A stretch of 64,000 nucleotides of DNA from Paenibacillus lignilyticus. GTDB taxonomy: Bacteria > Bacillota > Bacilli > Paenibacillales > Paenibacillaceae. Made by a program: the position numbers and the translations under genes. The stretch spans positions 248,001 to 312,000 of the forward strand of contig NZ_JAGKSP010000003.1 of NCBI RefSeq assembly GCF_017942085.1, in the 5' to 3' direction. The notes beneath the pieces are model-generated. The model was given only the letters and a program-made list of their open reading frames with translations, had not been told where the DNA came from and searched no databases. The first letter of the stretch is position 1; each line of letters opens with the position of its first letter. Positions 36,109 to 44,874 of the stretch are shown piece after piece.

Positions 36109-37212
36109 TCATTTTGATTTCCCGGTATTAGTCAGACCTACTTTAACCTTTACGTGAATGGATAGGTTAGGGTATATCATAGTCCAGTTCATCTTTTTCC
36201 ATTTTTCATAGGTTAAGCGATTGCGTACGACCTTTCCTATTCCGATAGGATCGGATTGGTATTTTTGCAATTTAGCAATAAGCTTTTCTGAATTGGATCT
36301 AACATATTCTTCTATTTCTCCTTCCAATTCTCGTTGATACTTTTCATTGCTTATGTCCTTTGTGCCTGTGTATTCAAGGACGCTTCCTTTTAAACGTAAA
36401 ATGACTTCGACGTTCATATTCGTTGTATCTATTCGTTTACCATTTTTAGAATTAATGTTGCTTAAGGAAAGCTGAATATTTTCTCCGGACTTTAAATCAT
36501 TCATCGTAATCATCAAACTGCCGTTTCTGATGTCTCCGATTAAATAGTTAAGCATTTGCGTTTCGTTTATGGTTAGGAGGGTTACATATTGATCTCCTTT
36601 AAAAGTCCCTAATCCTTTTAAACCAATGGCTTCCCCTTCATATGAAAAAACGGGAAGTACCGGATCGATCCCATCGTCGTAATAATCCCTTATAAAACGA
36701 TATTGATTCGTGAATAAAACTTTGGTGTGTTTGCCTGCTCTGTCCAAGAACTTATATATAAACTCCGCATTATCTTCGATAGAGGGAAATTTTTTCTCGA
36801 GAATTTTTCCCGCATGCCCCTCTACAATGGCGAATTTAACGCGAGTTCCGATTTCCGGATCTCTCCGCAAGGATTGGATCACATGGAATAATCCTTTTTT
36901 GGATAGTTCCTCCCCAAAGAGAATCGTCCCCTGCCCTCCAACGATCTTCAAGCTGGTTAAATTTTGAACTTTAACGAAAGTGTCATGAATCGATTTTCCA
37001 TTTGCCGTAAGCGTCATCGTATCAAACTTTCCTTCTCTGGTAACCGTCGGAAACAGAACCGTCGTTGTAATCGGGTTCTCACTCCTTTCGGACAAATCGT
37101 AAGCGCCCGCTTCCAGCACGGCTAATTTTTCAATGATGTTGCTTTCTTCGCAACCGGTTAGCAATGCTGCCAAGCAGCACGTCGTGATCAACATGATGGC
37201 TTTATTAGGCAT
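36109..37212 (-). CDS. gerC: Ger(x)C-family spore germination lipoprotein
   Basis: A 367-residue lipoprotein: signal peptide MPNKAIMLITTCCLAALLTGC with lipobox LTGC, then the Ger(x)C fold (FPTVTREGKFDTMTLTANGKS, LKIVGGQGTILFGEELSKKGL, KYQSDPIGIGKVVRNRLTYEKWKKM). GerC proteins sit on the outer face of the spore inner membrane as part of nutrient germinant receptors. The gene overlaps gerB by eight bases and closes a gerA-gerB-gerC operon. Confidence 0.9.
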   Translation of the reverse strand: MPNKAIMLITTCCLAALLTGCEESNIIEKLAVLEAGAYDLSERSENPITTTVLFPTVTREGKFDTMTLTANGKSIHDTFVKVQNLTSLKIVGGQGTILFGEELSKKGLFHVIQSLRRDPEIGTRVKFAIVEGHAGKILEKKFPSIEDNAEFIYKFLDRAGKHTKVLFTNQYRFIRDYYDDGIDPVLPVFSYEGEAIGLKGLGTFKGDQYVTLLTINETQMLNYLIGDIRNGSLMITMNDLKSGENIQLSLSNINSKNGKRIDTTNMNVEVILRLKGSVLEYTGTKDISNEKYQRELEGEIEEYVRSNSEKLIAKLQKYQSDPIGIGKVVRNRLTYEKWKKMNWTMIYPNLSIHVKVKVGLTNTGKSK

Positions 37213-38296
37213 AATCTCTCTCCCGCATCACCTGATTTTTAAGCATTTGTATGAAAAGGATGCATAATACGAATAGCGGTAACGCCCATGCGATAACAAT
37301 CGCGCTATTGCTCAACCAAGTTGACCATTTATCCACATGAGCCACAGAATCCGGAAGTAGCGCGAGTATGAATCCGGCTGCCAGTATGCACAGGATCCAC
37401 AAACCGGATTTCACTTTTCGGGCGATATGTTCGAGGGTTTTCTGAGCTCCCCAGAAATAGATCACCGTCGTTGCCAATACTTTGAAGGCAAATACGCAAA
37501 AGCAAAGATTTTCGGCCCGTGAAAGGAAAGTAACTTCGGTATATTCAAACAATGTCATTATGGGATATAAATCATTCAATATTTGATCGAAGCTAAAAAA
37601 TCCAAAGCACGTAAAGGTGACCATCAAATAAACGACCAGCGAAAAGAAATTTCCGATAAACAGCGATTTCGTCCAATTTTTAGCCACCATCGGAAAAAAC
37701 AATATGGAAACTTCGATACCGAGATAAACGGAGTAAACATGAAGCGTCCCCTGGAAATAATCGGTTCCTCCTTTAAAATAAAAGGGCGTAAAACGGGCAA
37801 ATTCGAACTCCGGGATCAGATAAATGAGTAAGACAATCATTGGCATCACGAAGCAGATAAGAACAACGAATGACCTCGTTATATGGCGGATTCCACCTGT
37901 TAATAATTGAAAACTAAGCAGAGTGAAGAAAAGAACGAAATAGAAAGCTGGCAATGCCGGATAAAAAAATATCTTGATGATGAAGATATATTCCCTCATT
38001 ATCATGCTTGCCAACCCAATCCACACACATAGGATAAACAAATAAACGGGTACCATTACCCATTTGGGTACTGTCGCCTCAATGATTTCGAAAACGGATC
38101 GTCCTTTGCCCAACTTATAAATGATTGCAATCATCGCAATATTCAAATTCACGAGTATGAAGATGAATATAATGCTTAACCATCCGTTGGTTCCAAAATA
38201 TTGGGCAGTTATTCGAGGTAATGTATACAAGTACAGACCGTTTTGAACGCTATAGAATAGGATCGACAATTGAAGTGGACGGAGTCGTTCGTTCAT
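37205..38296 (-). CDS. gerB: GerB-family germination permease-like subunit
   Basis: A 363-residue membrane protein with ten or so hydrophobic segments of the amino acid/polyamine/organocation superfamily (SILFYSVQNGLYLYTLPRITAQYFGTNGW ... SNSAIVIAWALPLFVLCILFIQML). GerB subunits form the germinant-binding membrane core of GerA-type receptors. It lies 66 bases after gerA and overlaps gerC, so the three are one transcript. Confidence 0.9.
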   Translation of the reverse strand: MNERLRPLQLSILFYSVQNGLYLYTLPRITAQYFGTNGWLSIIFIFILVNLNIAMIAIIYKLGKGRSVFEIIEATVPKWVMVPVYLFILCVWIGLASMIMREYIFIIKIFFYPALPAFYFVLFFTLLSFQLLTGGIRHITRSFVVLICFVMPMIVLLIYLIPEFEFARFTPFYFKGGTDYFQGTLHVYSVYLGIEVSILFFPMVAKNWTKSLFIGNFFSLVVYLMVTFTCFGFFSFDQILNDLYPIMTLFEYTEVTFLSRAENLCFCVFAFKVLATTVIYFWGAQKTLEHIARKVKSGLWILCILAAGFILALLPDSVAHVDKWSTWLSNSAIVIAWALPLFVLCILFIQMLKNQVMRERDYA

Positions 38297-38362
38297 ATCA
38301 TCACCACGATTTCCTCTTAATTTCGTATCGTATTGTTCATAGAAGGCGGTTGTTTCCCTCGC

Positions 38363-39760
38363 TCATTTATTTCTAAAGAAAGCCATGATGTTCATTTTGT
38401 CCTTCCAGCTCTTAAAAGAAGGTAAAGAAATCACCTTAACATAGGGCGAGGAATAATTCGATAACCCCATCAAGTGGATCGTTACAATACCTAAAGCGAA
38501 GAAAATACCAATATTCCCCAAAAATCCCGCCATGACGATAAATAGAAATCGGACGAGTCTGATCGAAGCGCTCATCCCATAACTCGGGACGATAAATGAA
38601 GCAATGGCCGATATGGCAACGACAATAATCAAAATATTGCTGGTAATCCCTGCCTCGACAGCAGCCTGGCCAATGACAATACCGCCGACAATGCCAATGG
38701 TTTGACCGATTTTTGTAGGTAGTCTCGCACCTGCCTCCCGCAGCAGCTCAATGACGATTTCTAAAAACATAGCCTCAACAAAAGGCGGAAAAGGTACCCT
38801 GCTCCTAGACTGCATAAGGCTTTGCAGCAAGGATTGAGGGATCATTTCATAATGATACGTACATATAGAGACATAGAAGGCTGTAAGTATTAGGGTGACG
38901 AATAAAGCTAAGTATCGCAGAAACTTAACCGCTGCTCCTATAGTGAAGCGCTGATAAAAATCATCCGGCGATTCAAAAAAATCAAAGAAAGTGGTCGGCG
39001 TACAAATAATATTGGGACTATCATCGACAAGTCCGATAATCTTTCCATCATATAGTTTCGTTACAGCAACATCCGGTCTTTCAGTGGTATAAAATTGAGG
39101 AAACGGCGAGTTTTTATGATCATCCAACTTTTGAATTAAAAAATTGGTGTCGGTGATGGAATCCACTTTAAGCGCTTGAATCCTTTCTTTTAGATGATTC
39201 ACAACGCCTATACTTGCAATACCCTCAATATAGATGATCAGAATTTTAGTTTTGGATATGGCCCCGACAGATAATCGTATCATTTTTAAGCGAGGGCTTC
39301 TGATTCTTCTTCTAATTAATGAAACATTCGTATTTAATACCTCATTAAAAGAGTCGTGCGGCCCATTAATGACGGTCTCTCTTTCAGATTGCGAAATGGC
39401 ACGCTCCTCGAATCCCGGAACATCGATAAGATAGGTATGCTCCTCGGCGAACAGCGACACATTTCCGTCTAAAATTCCGTTGATGACTTCCTCTTGCTTA
39501 AATACGCGTTTAAACAGTGACTGCTGAATAGACTGTTCAAAATGATGGATCGTCATTTCTCTTAAGGGTTTGAGAATTTCCCACTCTAATGACTGGACAT
39601 CAACTAGCGAATTCAAATAAATAATGCGAATTGCATCCTGGTGGAATGAACGTTCAACAAGATCAAAACTATTCTCAAATTCCGCAAGTGTCTTTTCAAA
39701 ATTAGCTGCTGTCATTGTTTTTTCCTTTTGAATAATTTTGTTCGAGAGCACGTCATTCAC
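38363..39760 (-). CDS. gerA: GerA-family germinant receptor subunit
   Basis: A 465-residue protein: a soluble N-terminal domain (to about 250), then several membrane segments (about 285-440). Hallmarks include GPHDSFNEVLNTNVSLIRRRIRSPRLK, YTTERPDVAVTKLYDGKIIGLVDDSP, PFPPFVEAMFLEIVIELLREAGARLPTKIGQTIGIVGGIVIGQAAVEAG. Part of the nutrient germination receptor in the spore inner membrane. The start is GTG behind GGAGGAG (five bases). A good sigma-G promoter precedes it, consistent with forespore expression. Confidence 0.92.
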   Translation of the reverse strand: MNDVLSNKIIQKEKTMTAANFEKTLAEFENSFDLVERSFHQDAIRIIYLNSLVDVQSLEWEILKPLREMTIHHFEQSIQQSLFKRVFKQEEVINGILDGNVSLFAEEHTYLIDVPGFEERAISQSERETVINGPHDSFNEVLNTNVSLIRRRIRSPRLKMIRLSVGAISKTKILIIYIEGIASIGVVNHLKERIQALKVDSITDTNFLIQKLDDHKNSPFPQFYTTERPDVAVTKLYDGKIIGLVDDSPNIICTPTTFFDFFESPDDFYQRFTIGAAVKFLRYLALFVTLILTAFYVSICTYHYEMIPQSLLQSLMQSRSRVPFPPFVEAMFLEIVIELLREAGARLPTKIGQTIGIVGGIVIGQAAVEAGITSNILIIVVAISAIASFIVPSYGMSASIRLVRFLFIVMAGFLGNIGIFFALGIVTIHLMGLSNYSSPYVKVISLPSFKSWKDKMNIMAFFRNK

Positions 39761-39789
39761 GTACTCTCCTCCGAAACGGCATTATCAGA

Positions 39790-39819
39790 TATTATGGAGC
39801 ACAGCCTCCCCAAATATGC
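39790..39819 (-). promoter_or_regulatory. Sigma-G-type promoter of the gerABC operon
   Basis: On the minus strand GCATA (39815-39819), an 18-base spacer and CATAATA (39790-39796) match the sigma-G consensus (GHATR-N18-CATNHTA) at every position. Confidence 0.65.
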
Positions 39820-39889
39820 ATAATTCAGCCAGTACATGTACGATGTGGGAATGACATTAAGGGCTGCATCGGGATTGTTCGAGGCATAA

Positions 39890-39916
39890 CAAAGCCCGCC
39901 TATTTCTAGGCGGGCT
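39890..39916 (-). terminator. Terminator between gerA and the esterase gene
   Basis: AGCCCGCCT (39893-39901) pairs with AGGCGGGCT (39908-39916), then TTGTTAT on the minus strand. It lies past the esterase stop. Confidence 0.75.
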
Positions 39917-39939
39917 CGGGCTGACTTCATTGCATCTGC

Positions 39940-41403
39940 CTATTCACTGACCTTCTGTCCGTAAAAAGCAAGAATCGGCATATAGGTACCGGAATCCAGC
40001 GGCAGGAAGCTCGACGGATTCATTTCATAAGCTGCGTGTACGACGGTTTCCCCCTCCGCCGGCCTGTCCAGATGCAGCGTGATCTCATCGCGGGCCGTTA
40101 TTTGCCAGCTGCTGATGTTAATTTCGCCATTCACATCTTCCGCGGCGAAAACGTTAGAGACCGGTCCGATCGCATGCAAGTAACCGGCTACGTTAGCGAA
40201 TTGCAAACGAATACGAGGCTTGTCATGCTTTTCGATAAAGGCTGCCCTCACAAGGCATGGAGCTTTCGCATGCAATGCAGCGCCTTTATAAACTTCAGCT
40301 GCGGCCAGCTTGCCCATTCGCTCGCCAATTATCATGTTTCCGGCAGGGCTATTATGAATGCCGTCGGATAACGGACAATCCAGTGCCGGAATGACATACA
40401 CATGCGGAATGTTCAGCGCAGCTTGACGCTGCGCTTCGCGAACACGCCCCCAGGAACGATTGCCTTCTTCCGTTGCAGCATCCGTGCAACGATTAAGCTG
40501 AACCGTCAGAACAGGTAAGCCGGCATCATTTAATTCACGGCGCCAGTGCTCTACAGTTCGTCCAAAACGTTCCAGGTAGGTAACCGAATCCGCAGGTGAG
40601 CAATCGGAGCACCCTTGATACCATAGGATACCACGTATTTTGCCGCCTGCGGATTGAATAATGTTCATCATATTGCGATAAAGAACCCCATCCTCTTCGG
40701 GGTTCCAGGCTTTGAGCGGAGAGCCGCCCAGCGCGGTTTGGATCAAGCCGATCGGAATACGCAGCTCCTTCTGCAGCAGTTTGCCAAATGCCAGAAATGG
40801 AGAATGACCGGGATTAGCGCCTTCTCGATTCTCGAAATGTATGGATGCGGTGGATTCATTAAACGGATGGGAGGCCAAATCCCACTGTCCGTTATTTCGG
40901 AGCAAATGGATGCCGAGCTGCGGTGCATCCTGGAACGGGCCTTTCCCGTAGCCGGCAGCGTTGCTCTGGCCCGCTATTACCCAGAGATCGCCAACGCCAA
41001 TGTGATGGATCATATCCCCGCGAGTCGCCCATTCTAAAGCAGGATTATCGTCAAGCTGCAAGCTTGTTTCGACCCGATAAAGCCCTCCCTGAGCGATGGA
41101 GTCTAACGTGATCTCCCAAGCTTGCTCGGCTAACATGACAGCCGGCTGCCATGCAACAACCTCTCTCGCATCCTCTTCGCTTACGACCCGAGCAAGTACT
41201 TGCGCTGTCTTGTATGGGACACCTTCCGGAGCGGCCCACACCCCGGATAACGCAATGCTGCCCACCCCGTTCTCCTGTTGAATGATCGCCCAAGGCTGAG
41301 GGCCTTGTTGAATGATCGCGCCAACCTGTTGCATGCGGATATCACAATCCTTTTCATGAAAGTTTGAATGATTATCCGCTACTATTTCTCTATTCTCCCG
41401 CAT
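39940..41403 (-). CDS. SGNH-type carbohydrate esterase (sialate O-acetylesterase-like, SASA domain)
   Basis: About 487 residues. The SGNH-hydrolase domain has block I VIAGQSNAAGYG (Ser nucleophile), a block with ALGGSPLKAWN, ILWYQGCSDCS, and a late DGIHNS with the catalytic His. The family removes O-acetyl groups from sialic acid or plant polysaccharides. A beta-sandwich-like N-terminal part (IALSGVW ... GLYRVETSLQL) precedes it. No signal peptide. The start is uncertain: TTG 41433 lies in a terminator; ATG 41403 and ATG 41334 (MQQVGAIIQQGP) are possible. Confidence 0.8.
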   Translation of the reverse strand: MRENREIVADNHSNFHEKDCDIRMQQVGAIIQQGPQPWAIIQQENGVGSIALSGVWAAPEGVPYKTAQVLARVVSEEDAREVVAWQPAVMLAEQAWEITLDSIAQGGLYRVETSLQLDDNPALEWATRGDMIHHIGVGDLWVIAGQSNAAGYGKGPFQDAPQLGIHLLRNNGQWDLASHPFNESTASIHFENREGANPGHSPFLAFGKLLQKELRIPIGLIQTALGGSPLKAWNPEEDGVLYRNMMNIIQSAGGKIRGILWYQGCSDCSPADSVTYLERFGRTVEHWRRELNDAGLPVLTVQLNRCTDAATEEGNRSWGRVREAQRQAALNIPHVYVIPALDCPLSDGIHNSPAGNMIIGERMGKLAAAEVYKGAALHAKAPCLVRAAFIEKHDKPRIRLQFANVAGYLHAIGPVSNVFAAEDVNGEINISSWQITARDEITLHLDRPAEGETVVHAAYEMNPSSFLPLDSGTYMPILAFYGQKVSE

Positions 41404-41431
41404 ACTCCTGCCGCGATTCCTCGGTAACAGC

Positions 41432-41466
41432 AAAAAGCCGCATCAGATAAGAATCTGATGCGGCTT
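41432..41466 (-). terminator. Terminator of the pirin-MarR-FMN reductase operon
   Basis: Perfect 14-base arms AAGCCGCATCAGAT (41435-41448) and ATCTGATGCGGCTT (41453-41466), with five T following on the minus strand. Confidence 0.85.
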
Positions 41467-41483
41467 GGTTCTTCCGGTGCGTA

Positions 41484-42038
41484 TTAACGCAATGTTTTCA
41501 AAGCGCCGCTCCATGCGATCACTTGGTCCAGCATCGTGTTAACCGCAGGCTCTTGATGAGCGCCCGGTTTGAATACACTATAGTTCTCAAAATCAGTAAT
41601 GAGGGATAGTCCCACTTGAGCGCGTACATCAGCGATATGAAGCTCGCCGACGATCAAACGGAGATTCTCAATTGCACGGGATCCGCCGTTGCCGCCGTAC
41701 CCTACGAAGCCAGCCGCTTTATCTTTCCACTCGTGGAAGAGAAAATCAATGGCATTCTTGAGTGCACCCGAAGTAGCGTGGTTATACTCAGGAGTAACGA
41801 ATACATAGCCGTCAAAGGAAGAGATTTTCTCGGACCAAGCGATGGTATGCGGTTTGCTGTATTGTCCCATGGATGCCGGAATCGGCTCATCCAATAGCGG
41901 CAAATTGAAGTCTGCAAGGTCGACAAGCTCGAAGGATGCATCCGTGCGTTTGTTTGCAATATCGGTAACCCAGCGTGCTACTGCTTCGCCATTGCGGCCG
42001 GGACGTGTGCTTCCAAGAATAATCGCGATTTTCAACAT
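41484..42038 (-). CDS. NADPH-dependent FMN reductase
   Basis: A 184-residue flavodoxin-fold protein with the FMN phosphate loop GSTRPGRNGEAV near the N-terminus and the isoalloxazine-binding TPEYNHATSGALKNAIDFL. Members reduce FMN, azo dyes, quinones or chromate with NADPH. It is the last gene of a pirin-marR-FMN reductase operon, 19 bases after marR, and has GGAGG upstream. The context suggests quinone or electrophile detoxification. Confidence 0.88.
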   Translation of the reverse strand: MLKIAIILGSTRPGRNGEAVARWVTDIANKRTDASFELVDLADFNLPLLDEPIPASMGQYSKPHTIAWSEKISSFDGYVFVTPEYNHATSGALKNAIDFLFHEWKDKAAGFVGYGGNGGSRAIENLRLIVGELHIADVRAQVGLSLITDFENYSVFKPGAHQEPAVNTMLDQVIAWSGALKTLR

Positions 42039-42057
42039 AATAATGACCTCCGTATAG

Positions 42058-42534
42058 TTATGATTTAGGGTTCGTTTCGTTGTTTTGACGATCCTGAATT
42101 CCTAATCCGATCTTCTTGAGCAGCTCGATCAGCTGCTGCTTCTCCTCATCCGTTACAAAGGATAAATTGTCGGAAATCGTCTGCACATGCTTAGGGAATA
42201 TCGTATCGAAATAGCTGCGTCCTTCATTCGTCAACGCGGCATTCGTTTTACGCCGATCACCCGGAATGGGAAGTCGCTCCACATACCCCTTCTTCTCCAA
42301 TTTATCAACCACATAGGTGATGCTCCCGCTTGGAATGGAGAAGGTATCGCTTATTTTCTGAATGGGATGCGGACCTTTATTGTATAGAAACTCGAGAATT
42401 TGGAAGGTTTCAATATTGAGACCATAGCTGGTGATATCGCGCTCTAAACTCCCAAACAGCGTGTTCACCATATTTCTCATGACGCGTATCAGTCTTAAAT
42501 CCAGAGCCGTTCCTTCAGCATTAGGTTCAATCAT
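42058..42534 (-). CDS. MarR-family transcriptional regulator
   Basis: A 158-residue winged-helix protein: GPHPIQKISDTFSIPSGSITYVVDKLEKKGYVERLPIPGDRRKTNAALTNEG covers the recognition helix and wing (DRR motif). Some relatives sense oxidants or phenolics; no Cys stands out here. Lying between the pirin and FMN-reductase genes, it probably represses its own operon from sites near the promoter at 43403-43431. GGTGG precedes the ATG. Confidence 0.87.
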   Translation of the reverse strand: MIEPNAEGTALDLRLIRVMRNMVNTLFGSLERDITSYGLNIETFQILEFLYNKGPHPIQKISDTFSIPSGSITYVVDKLEKKGYVERLPIPGDRRKTNAALTNEGRSYFDTIFPKHVQTISDNLSFVTDEEKQQLIELLKKIGLGIQDRQNNETNPKS

Positions 42535-42546
42535 TTCGTAACCACC

Positions 42547-43320
42547 TTATCTTGCTTTCTTATACAAAGGATATTCGACTTTGGTAGGAACTTCAATCAT
42601 AAAAATGCGAAGCTTCTCGCCTTCAGCCCGAATACCGATCTCTCCCTCTTGTTCACTTTGTACAATGACAAAGTCTTTATGCTTAAATGTTACGGTATCT
42701 TGTCCATCTGAGAGGACAGATCCGCCATCACCTCTAATTGCCAATGCTGCGAGCGTCCGGTCTGGCACTATACGGTGGGAATATGCAGTTCCCGGCTCAA
42801 GCTCTACGTCAAACATCCGTGCATCGGCAACCAGTTGGTGGATCGGCGAACCTTCTCCAAGGATCGTCTTTATGTTTACGCCATCTTGATTCGTCTGCGG
42901 AAAGCGTTCATGTTTAAACAGCTCGTACGTCGGCTTGCGTTTTACCGCATCATTCAAATAAGGCTCAAGCCAGATTTGAAAACTTTCGAAGCCGGCATCG
43001 ACACTTTCGGCATGTTGAAGTCCTGAGCCCGCTTGCATGAGCTGAATATCTCCGGCTTCCAAGTAGCTTTCCGTACCGAGTGTATCTCTGTGCAGACCTT
43101 TGCCTCGAATGCCGTAGGATAAGATCTCAAACCCTTGGTGTGGATGAAATCCAATCCCTCCGGCTTTCTCCGCATGGCCCCAAGCCCAGTAGAATAGCGG
43201 TCCCAATCTGACGGTAACCGCACCTTGCCCGGAGAAACCGAGTGGCTTCTGGGCGTGAATTGCTCCGCCGTCGAATTCCTCTTTCCCTTGAAACTGTGGG
43301 CCTAATACTTGGATGTTCAC
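42547..43320 (-). CDS. Pirin family protein (bicupin)
   Basis: A 257-residue pirin-like bicupin: HPHQGFEILSYGIRGKGLHRDT carries the metal-binding His residues, followed by GDIQLMQAGSGLQHAES. Bacterial pirins such as YhaK/YhhW show quercetinase activity or act as redox sensors. It starts at GTG, eight bases after AGGAG, and is the first gene of the operon; a perfect sigma-A promoter is upstream. Confidence 0.87.
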   Translation of the reverse strand: MNIQVLGPQFQGKEEFDGGAIHAQKPLGFSGQGAVTVRLGPLFYWAWGHAEKAGGIGFHPHQGFEILSYGIRGKGLHRDTLGTESYLEAGDIQLMQAGSGLQHAESVDAGFESFQIWLEPYLNDAVKRKPTYELFKHERFPQTNQDGVNIKTILGEGSPIHQLVADARMFDVELEPGTAYSHRIVPDRTLAALAIRGDGGSVLSDGQDTVTFKHKDFVIVQSEQEGEIGIRAEGEKLRIFMIEVPTKVEYPLYKKAR

Positions 43321-43402
43321 ATGAATTGCTCCTTTCTTATAGTGTGTTCTTGCCGTTCAACTTAAACAAGTTACTCTATATTTATTTATCCTAACACAAT
43401 TT

Positions 43403-43431
43403 ATTATAATCCTAGGATATAAGTCTGTCAA
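43403..43431 (-). promoter_or_regulatory. Perfect sigma-A promoter with palindrome in the spacer
   Basis: On the minus strand TTGACA (43426-43431), 17 bases, TATAAT (43403-43408). The spacer contains the palindrome ATCCTAGGAT, and AACTTGTTTAAGTT lies about 50 bases downstream; both are candidates for MarR binding. Confidence 0.75.
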
Positions 43432-43462
43432 CCTGCCATCGACTGGATAAGGTCTTGCGGAC

Positions 43463-43493
43463 AAAGAAAGAAGCCCCCGGATTCGGGGACTTC
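43463..43493 (-). terminator. Terminator after the glycosyltransferase gene
   Basis: GAAG-CCCCG / CGGGG-CTTC arms (43470-43479 and 43484-43493) with one mismatch, then a T-rich tract on the minus strand. Confidence 0.75.
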
Positions 43494-43495
43494 AA

Positions 43496-44623
43496 TTAGC
43501 TAAACAGCCGAAATAAAGTGTCAATTGTAGCGTCCCATCGCCAATTCTGAACGGTTGCCTTGCCATTCTGAGTGAGTTGAAGACGTAATTGCGGATCATG
43601 AATTAATTGATTAAGACCGGCTTTCGCAGCCTCTTCATCCCCAAGCGGTACAACAAGAGCATTATATCCGTCGATAATATACTCCTCATGCCCCGTACAA
43701 TTTCCTACGACCGCCGTTCCGCCACAGGCCATCATCTCCATCGGGGGTCCGAAGAAGCCTTCTACATGGCTTAATTTCAATAAAATATCGCAGCTGGAAT
43801 AAATGTGCTTCATATGCTCCATTGGGACATGGGAGAAGAACCGATCGCATCGATATTCCGGATCCGGTTCCCCATTACTTGAAACGCACCATATTTCGCA
43901 ATCCAGATCCCGGACTACCCGGAACGCTTCAGCCATTCCTTTGAGCGGGTTAAGGATAGGGCCTTCCAGCAGTACTCTGACTTTATCTCTCTTCGGTTCA
44001 ATGTGCTCTGTAGGATGGAATAGCGTTTCATCAATGCCGTTGGGAACATAAATCGAGGTGTGTCCGTTATTGTGCAATAACCAATTCTGAATCCAGCGTG
44101 CTTCTGTCATATAAATAAACGGCAGCCTATACGTTTGCTTTGCAGCTTCGTATTCGGCACTGCCTTCGGGATAGAAACGACTTTCAATCGATTGAACGAA
44201 ATACACCTTGCGATCCGCTGACAGTTGAAGAGTCGGGTGAGCCGTCGACCAGTGCGTAGCAACAACGGTGTCAAAATGCAGCTGAGAAGCGGCCTCGAGT
44301 GTTATTATCGGCACCTTCTGCTGAGGGAACCAATCGATGTGGTTAAGCGTTTGATCCATACTAATCAGAACCATATTAAGCCCTCGAGCCTGAAGCCTGT
44401 TCACATGCTGACATATAACGGCCACGCCGCCCGAAATATCACAGCTCGGAATCACATATCCGATCGTCCTGGGTCTCTGTTCCGAAACTGTCCGCTGTCT
44501 TTTCGATTTAGGCTTGCGATGAGGTCGTTTCTTCTTCTTGAGCAGCTTCCGTTTGCGCTTATGAATGGGTTTAGCTGTACGTGAATTGCGTCGCTTCTTC
44601 CTTCTCTTCTTGGCAGCCACCAA
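43496..44623 (-). CDS. GT4-type glycosyltransferase with a highly basic N-terminal extension
   Basis: A 375-residue enzyme. Residues 1-46 are almost all Lys/Arg with Ser, Pro and His. The catalytic part follows: an N-terminal Rossmann domain (IGYVIPSCDISGGVAVICQHVNRL) and the GT-B C-terminal domain with LKLSHVEGFFGPPMEMMACGGTAVVGNCTGHEEYI, which includes the E-x7-E nucleotide-sugar motif. It likely transfers a sugar to a cell-surface or spore polymer; the acceptor is unknown. The basic tail may bind membrane lipid or a polyanion. Start is TTG 44623 or GTG 44620, both behind GGGAGG. Confidence 0.82.
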   Translation of the reverse strand: MVAAKKRRKKRRNSRTAKPIHKRKRKLLKKKKRPHRKPKSKRQRTVSEQRPRTIGYVIPSCDISGGVAVICQHVNRLQARGLNMVLISMDQTLNHIDWFPQQKVPIITLEAASQLHFDTVVATHWSTAHPTLQLSADRKVYFVQSIESRFYPEGSAEYEAAKQTYRLPFIYMTEARWIQNWLLHNNGHTSIYVPNGIDETLFHPTEHIEPKRDKVRVLLEGPILNPLKGMAEAFRVVRDLDCEIWCVSSNGEPDPEYRCDRFFSHVPMEHMKHIYSSCDILLKLSHVEGFFGPPMEMMACGGTAVVGNCTGHEEYIIDGYNALVVPLGDEEAAKAGLNQLIHDPQLRLQLTQNGKATVQNWRWDATIDTLFRLFS

Positions 44624-44874
44624 AGCAGACCTCCCACAACGTCCTATTCCGACAATCTATTCACCCTTCCCAATGAAATTGTTAGACCATTGACATGGTG
44701 AATGTAAAAACAAATAACCTGTCGGCTCTATCCCGGCAGGTCTTCGCGATTAACGCGCGATAATGTCAATTTCCATTGAATAGAGCATGTCTTATCCAGA
44801 GAGGAGTGAAGAAACAATTAATGGCTGCCGATCAATATAATCGGCAGCCATTTTTCATGACATTTCGTAATGGA
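44624..44874. other. 251-base gap with two hairpins
   Basis: It holds ACCTG-CGG / CCG-CAGGT (44717-44744, T-rich downstream on the minus strand) and the perfect hairpin at 44821-44851. I see no gene with a convincing ribosome binding site. Confidence 0.5.
44821..44855 (+). terminator. Perfect 12-base hairpin with T-run
   Basis: ATGGCTGCCGAT (44821-44832) pairs with ATCGGCAGCCAT (44840-44851); TTTTT follows on the plus strand, weaker T-rich sequence on the minus strand. It probably ends the minus-strand gene at 44875 as well. Confidence 0.65.

Noticed and set aside
41404-41433. TTG start for the SGNH esterase at 41433
   Set aside because: It lies in the terminator of the upstream operon.
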